A stretch of DNA of 48,901 nucleotides from Rhizomucor pusillus (taxonomy: Eukaryota > Mucoromycota > Mucoromycetes > Mucorales > Lichtheimiaceae), in assembly GCA_900175165.2 (NCBI GenBank), contig FWWN02000631.1, positions 1-48,901 of the forward strand. The letters are read 5' to 3'. Every line of letters starts with the position of its first letter. Positions within the stretch are counted from its first letter, which is position 1. Below are positions 46,124-48,901 of this stretch, piece after piece. The notes beneath the pieces were generated by a model, which was given only the letters and a program-made list of their open reading frames with translations, was not told the DNA's origin and searched no databases. The translations under genes and the position numbers were made by a program.

Positions 46124-48572
46124 AAAATAATGCAAAGAAAGTCAGAGAGTTCTGGGATAAGAAAAAGAGAAGAAAAGAACAAGTCTATAAAAAAGAGGAT
46201 AAAAAAGGGGTTTGTCTTGACAATGCGGGTCTACTTTTTCCACCTGGCCCCTTCCCCCAACCCCCGCACAGAGCAGGACCCAATCCCGTTCCCCACTATC
46301 TGCCCTTGGATGTTTGACGGAATAAATTTGCTGCAAAGGATCTCTCCTTCTCCTAAGCATTACTCTATAGATATTGGTTTGCAGCTTTTCTCCTTTGATG
46401 TAGCATTGAGATAAGCATTTCGCAGTGAAGTGTTCTCACGTCTTCCAATCGATAATAGCAAGCTAGTCAATTTCTGGCAAGTCCCGATGATCATCCAGAT
46501 GAAACGCGATGGGGGCGGAACCAGAGTGTGTGCTCGCTCCGTCGTCCTCCTCCTCTGGCCAACCTGTCTTTTTCATGTCATACGTTCGGAGATATCATTC
46601 GGTTGTCACGCAAGGGCAGTTTCCGTCCATTCACTAGAACTAAAGTAAAAAACTGACGTTTCTGGCAGCTTGCAAACCCGAAACAGGGTACCAGGTCTCA
46701 TGCAGCGTCTATCGTCAAATTTGGGTTTTCCGAAATTCCACTGCGTAGTACTTGACGGTGACCAAAGCATTTGCTTTTGCTTTTTCCCGAACAAGAAGAT
46801 TGGATCCTTTATCGGGTGAGCGGGGATGAGCAATAAAACCGAAAGAATTAGGTTTGCACACAAGACTGGAACTCAGAATCGCTTCGATGCTGTTACAACA
46901 ATACTGTAATTGGCGGGTGAGATCATGAAACATGATGAAGGGCGCAGTGAGAGGACAAGGGGCTGCAGCACCACTTAAGTGTATCATCGCGATGAAACTG
47001 ACCATGACTTAAGGATCTTTGCACGGTGCCAAAAAGGTACAGTAACTGTGTTTCGCGTTTGAGAATGGATACCTTCACTGCGTCAGTGTATCTGTGGAAA
47101 TTTATTCACCAAATAAGGCTAATTTACGCCCGTTTGCTTTTCGTTTTGTTTGAATGCGGACATGTTGGCATGATCAACGTTGACGCGGATATGAAAACAT
47201 TGTCGAGCCAAGACGAATCTTGCTGCTGACTATCTTCGTTGCCTTCGCGTATCAGGTGCAAAACAATCATGCCAATTCCCTGATTGCCAGTCCAGTAGGA
47301 TAACTGAGAAGGCATCGTCCGTGGTAGATTGAACTTTGTTGCTAGTTGTGCATTTTAGATATCGTTCTCTCACAATAGCACTGTTACTCTGCCGGAGGCT
47401 CAATTCGTATAGATCTGCCCAAAGCAGCACTTAAAATAGGAATCGATAAAAGTAAAATGATTTATCATAATGTATGTAACCAGTTGTTTTAAACTGGTGG
47501 TCATTTCCAGACATGAGGAACTCCATCGTACACGCACATAATGAAATGAAATAACAGATCAATGGATTATTGAATAGCATCATCGATTGCGAACATCATA
47601 GGAGTTCTGAAATATGAGCTTCACGTCTGCATAGATGTTCATGTTTGTTTGGATATTTGTTTTCGGCGTAGACCTTTTCCCTCAGTCTCCAGATATACAT
47701 AAGCCGCGTAACAGAAGCATAGTAGTCCAGAGCATCGCAGGCAACAGTATCGACGGATTCTTTTTAATTTGTTTGTATTTGAGCCTTTGCATCGTTTGCA
47801 GGCATTCGAGAGCTTGGAAGCGGTGACTTCCGTTGCTTCGAGTGTTGGGTTGGCATTTTCTCTGAACAATTGTAATGATAGCAGTATACACATCTGACCC
47901 GCTTGTCTGCAGAAAACCGTCAATCGAGATTTACAGTTGTCTCAGTGCTTGCTATAATTGATAAAGCCTCGTCTTAATAAGGAGATTTGTTCGTCGTTTC
48001 AGGCCGTTCAATATTATGTGTATCTTCCTGATGTGAAGGAAAGCTCGAGGGAAGATAGTCTCTCTACGTAACAAACGGTTTTTTGAACCCAGGGAGAGAT
48101 GCATCAAGTATATACGGATTCCTTGAAAGCTGAAGAAATGGAACCTCGCATCAAAACCATATTTCAGATATGAAATCCAAATGCAAAGGAATGAGATTGG
48201 GATGGTAGTGCCGTCGCATTAAATTTGACGTTGCTCAGAAGGGAAAACCTACTGGAAAGTTTCGTGGCGATTGAGGAAAATAGCAGCAATATGTTATTTA
48301 TAAATCGATTTCAATAAGCAGACTGCTCAGTGAAAAATGTATAGTCATGACAAGAGTCTGGACCTCAACGAATTACAATGTGAAGGAGCTGCTGGATGAA
48401 CTTTGACAGATGTCCAAGAAAACGTAAACTACAGTCACATGATTGACGTACGCGTCCGTAAACTTGTCGAGGTTGATGTTTGATTGCGATAGCCACCATA
48501 CTATCATAGCTCTCACAGTCGACACAGAAACGGCTTTGAAAAGAAGGATAAAAGCTGCTGCGATGCTGGACG
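46124..48572. other. Gene-poor right end
   Basis: About 2.4 kb without a confident gene. The first few hundred bases must include the aquaglyceroporin promoter; in its direction they are purine-rich on the plus strand (46140-46210). From about 48003 to 48646 the plus strand carries short coding-like stretches with nearby splice-like signals, for example AVQYYVYLPDVKESSRED (48003) and GEMHQVYTDSLKAEEMEP (48093), which do not join into one frame. They may be a decayed gene. No RNA gene was found. Confidence 0.45.
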
Positions 48573-48646
48573 CTGTCGAGTTGTATCTCGCAACACCCTC
48601 CAAAACGCTAGACAATGTAAAGAAATGGAAATTACGTCGTTCATGA
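48443..48646 (+). other. Coding-like frame crossing into the terminal repeat
   Basis: A stop-free frame of 67 codons ending at TGA 48644-48646. It starts only at a TTG, so a real protein would need upstream exons; CTCTCACAG at about 48511-48519 could be a 3' splice site. The C-terminal part (RRIKAAAMLDAVELYLATPS) is basic and helical, and the frame ends KKWKLRRS. The last 74 bases belong to the terminal repeat, so the left copy (1-74) carries only the tail. Family unknown. Confidence 0.25.
48452..48473 (+). repeat. 22-bp inverted match to the left end of the window
   Basis: Identical to the reverse complement of 879-900, with weaker similarity continuing on both sides. It lies about 100 bp before the terminal repeat, whereas its partner lies about 550 bp after the left repeat copy. 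Confidence 0.6.
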
Positions 48647-48901
48647 TCAAAAAGCAGAAGGGAGGACAGGCTTTAAAGCCAACAAGATGGCGACGTGAAC
48701 AAGCGCTTTCATGATCACGTACACATGCGAAAAGCAGGGACAGTTACATGATTTGTGTTTATTCCTTCTTAAGAAAAGTTCAGAGCTATGGCGACTGCTC
48801 TTAACATTGAGTCAAGGCAATGAGGTGTTAAAAAAATTGGAACTTTTGTCCTCTTGCCCCTTACCGCTTCGCCACCTTTCTCACCATGAGTGAGACCAGT
48901 G
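48573..48901. repeat. Terminal direct repeat, right copy
   Basis: Exact copy of bases 1-329 in the same orientation, reaching the last base of the window. See the left copy for interpretation. Confidence 0.97.

Noticed and set aside
1..48901. Plasmid, viral or mitochondrial origin suggested by the matching ends
   Set aside because: The content is spliced nuclear housekeeping genes of ordinary fungal type, and no replication or capsid gene is present.
1..48901. tRNA, rRNA or CRISPR elements
   Set aside because: I found no convincing tRNA A/B boxes in a cloverleaf context, no rRNA sequence and no regularly spaced repeat array. A covariance search was not possible here.

Overview
This window is nuclear DNA from a filamentous fungus, most likely an early-diverging one of the Mucoromycota/Mucorales type. 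The evidence is many short GT-AG introns (mostly about 50-90 bp), tight gene spacing, a full-length fungal Dicer, a broken Tc1/mariner-type transposase of a kind common in Mucorales, and conserved single-copy fungal housekeeping genes. The genus is inferred, not proven. All functional calls come from reading translated exons and family motifs by eye; no search was run.

Layout. 1-1559: left-end repeat and a weak, possibly decayed minus-strand gene. 1560-12228: Ams1-type alpha-mannosidase (+), ubiquitin-like/WLM metalloprotease (+), ribosomal protein eL15 (-), glycogen branching enzyme (+). 12996-16170: peroxisomal Lon protease with a C-terminal Ser-His-Leu (+), ending 35 bp from the stop of NDUFS4 (-). 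16206-23540: a minus-strand block of complex I subunit NDUFS4, cytochrome c oxidase subunit VI and a complete Dicer-like RNase III. 23778-31411: Yrb30-type RanGTP-binding protein (+, divergent from Dicer), Urc4/DUF1688 (-), DEAH helicase Dhr1/Ecm16 (-). 31412-33562: gene-poor stretch with a 154-base run of N flanked by 63-nt perfect inverted arms. 33563-35512: a membrane-anchored protein of unknown family with PPxY and LPxY motifs (+). 36097-37365: dead Tc1-like transposase (+). 37366-38532: repeat-rich spacer. 38533-44799: FG nucleoporin ending in a Nup35-type RRM, mitochondrial carrier, F-box/WD40 protein (all +). 44893-46123: aquaglyceroporin (-). 46124-48901: gene-poor right end.

How the genes relate. 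They are ordinary monocistronic eukaryotic genes rather than an operon. Loose themes are glycan and glycogen turnover (Ams1, branching enzyme), organelle proteins (Lon, NDUFS4, Cox6, carrier), nuclear transport (Yrb30-like, Nup53-like) and RNA processing (Dicer, Dhr1). Four convergent pairs end 35-198 bp apart, so their mRNAs probably overlap antisense in a genome that encodes Dicer.

The most unusual structural points are that bases 1-329 recur exactly at 48573-48901 (a circularising contig, or a repeat at both ends), and that the N gap sits inside an inverted repeat. I found no convincing new multi-gene system. The best candidate for undescribed biology is the PPxY membrane protein at 33563-35512.
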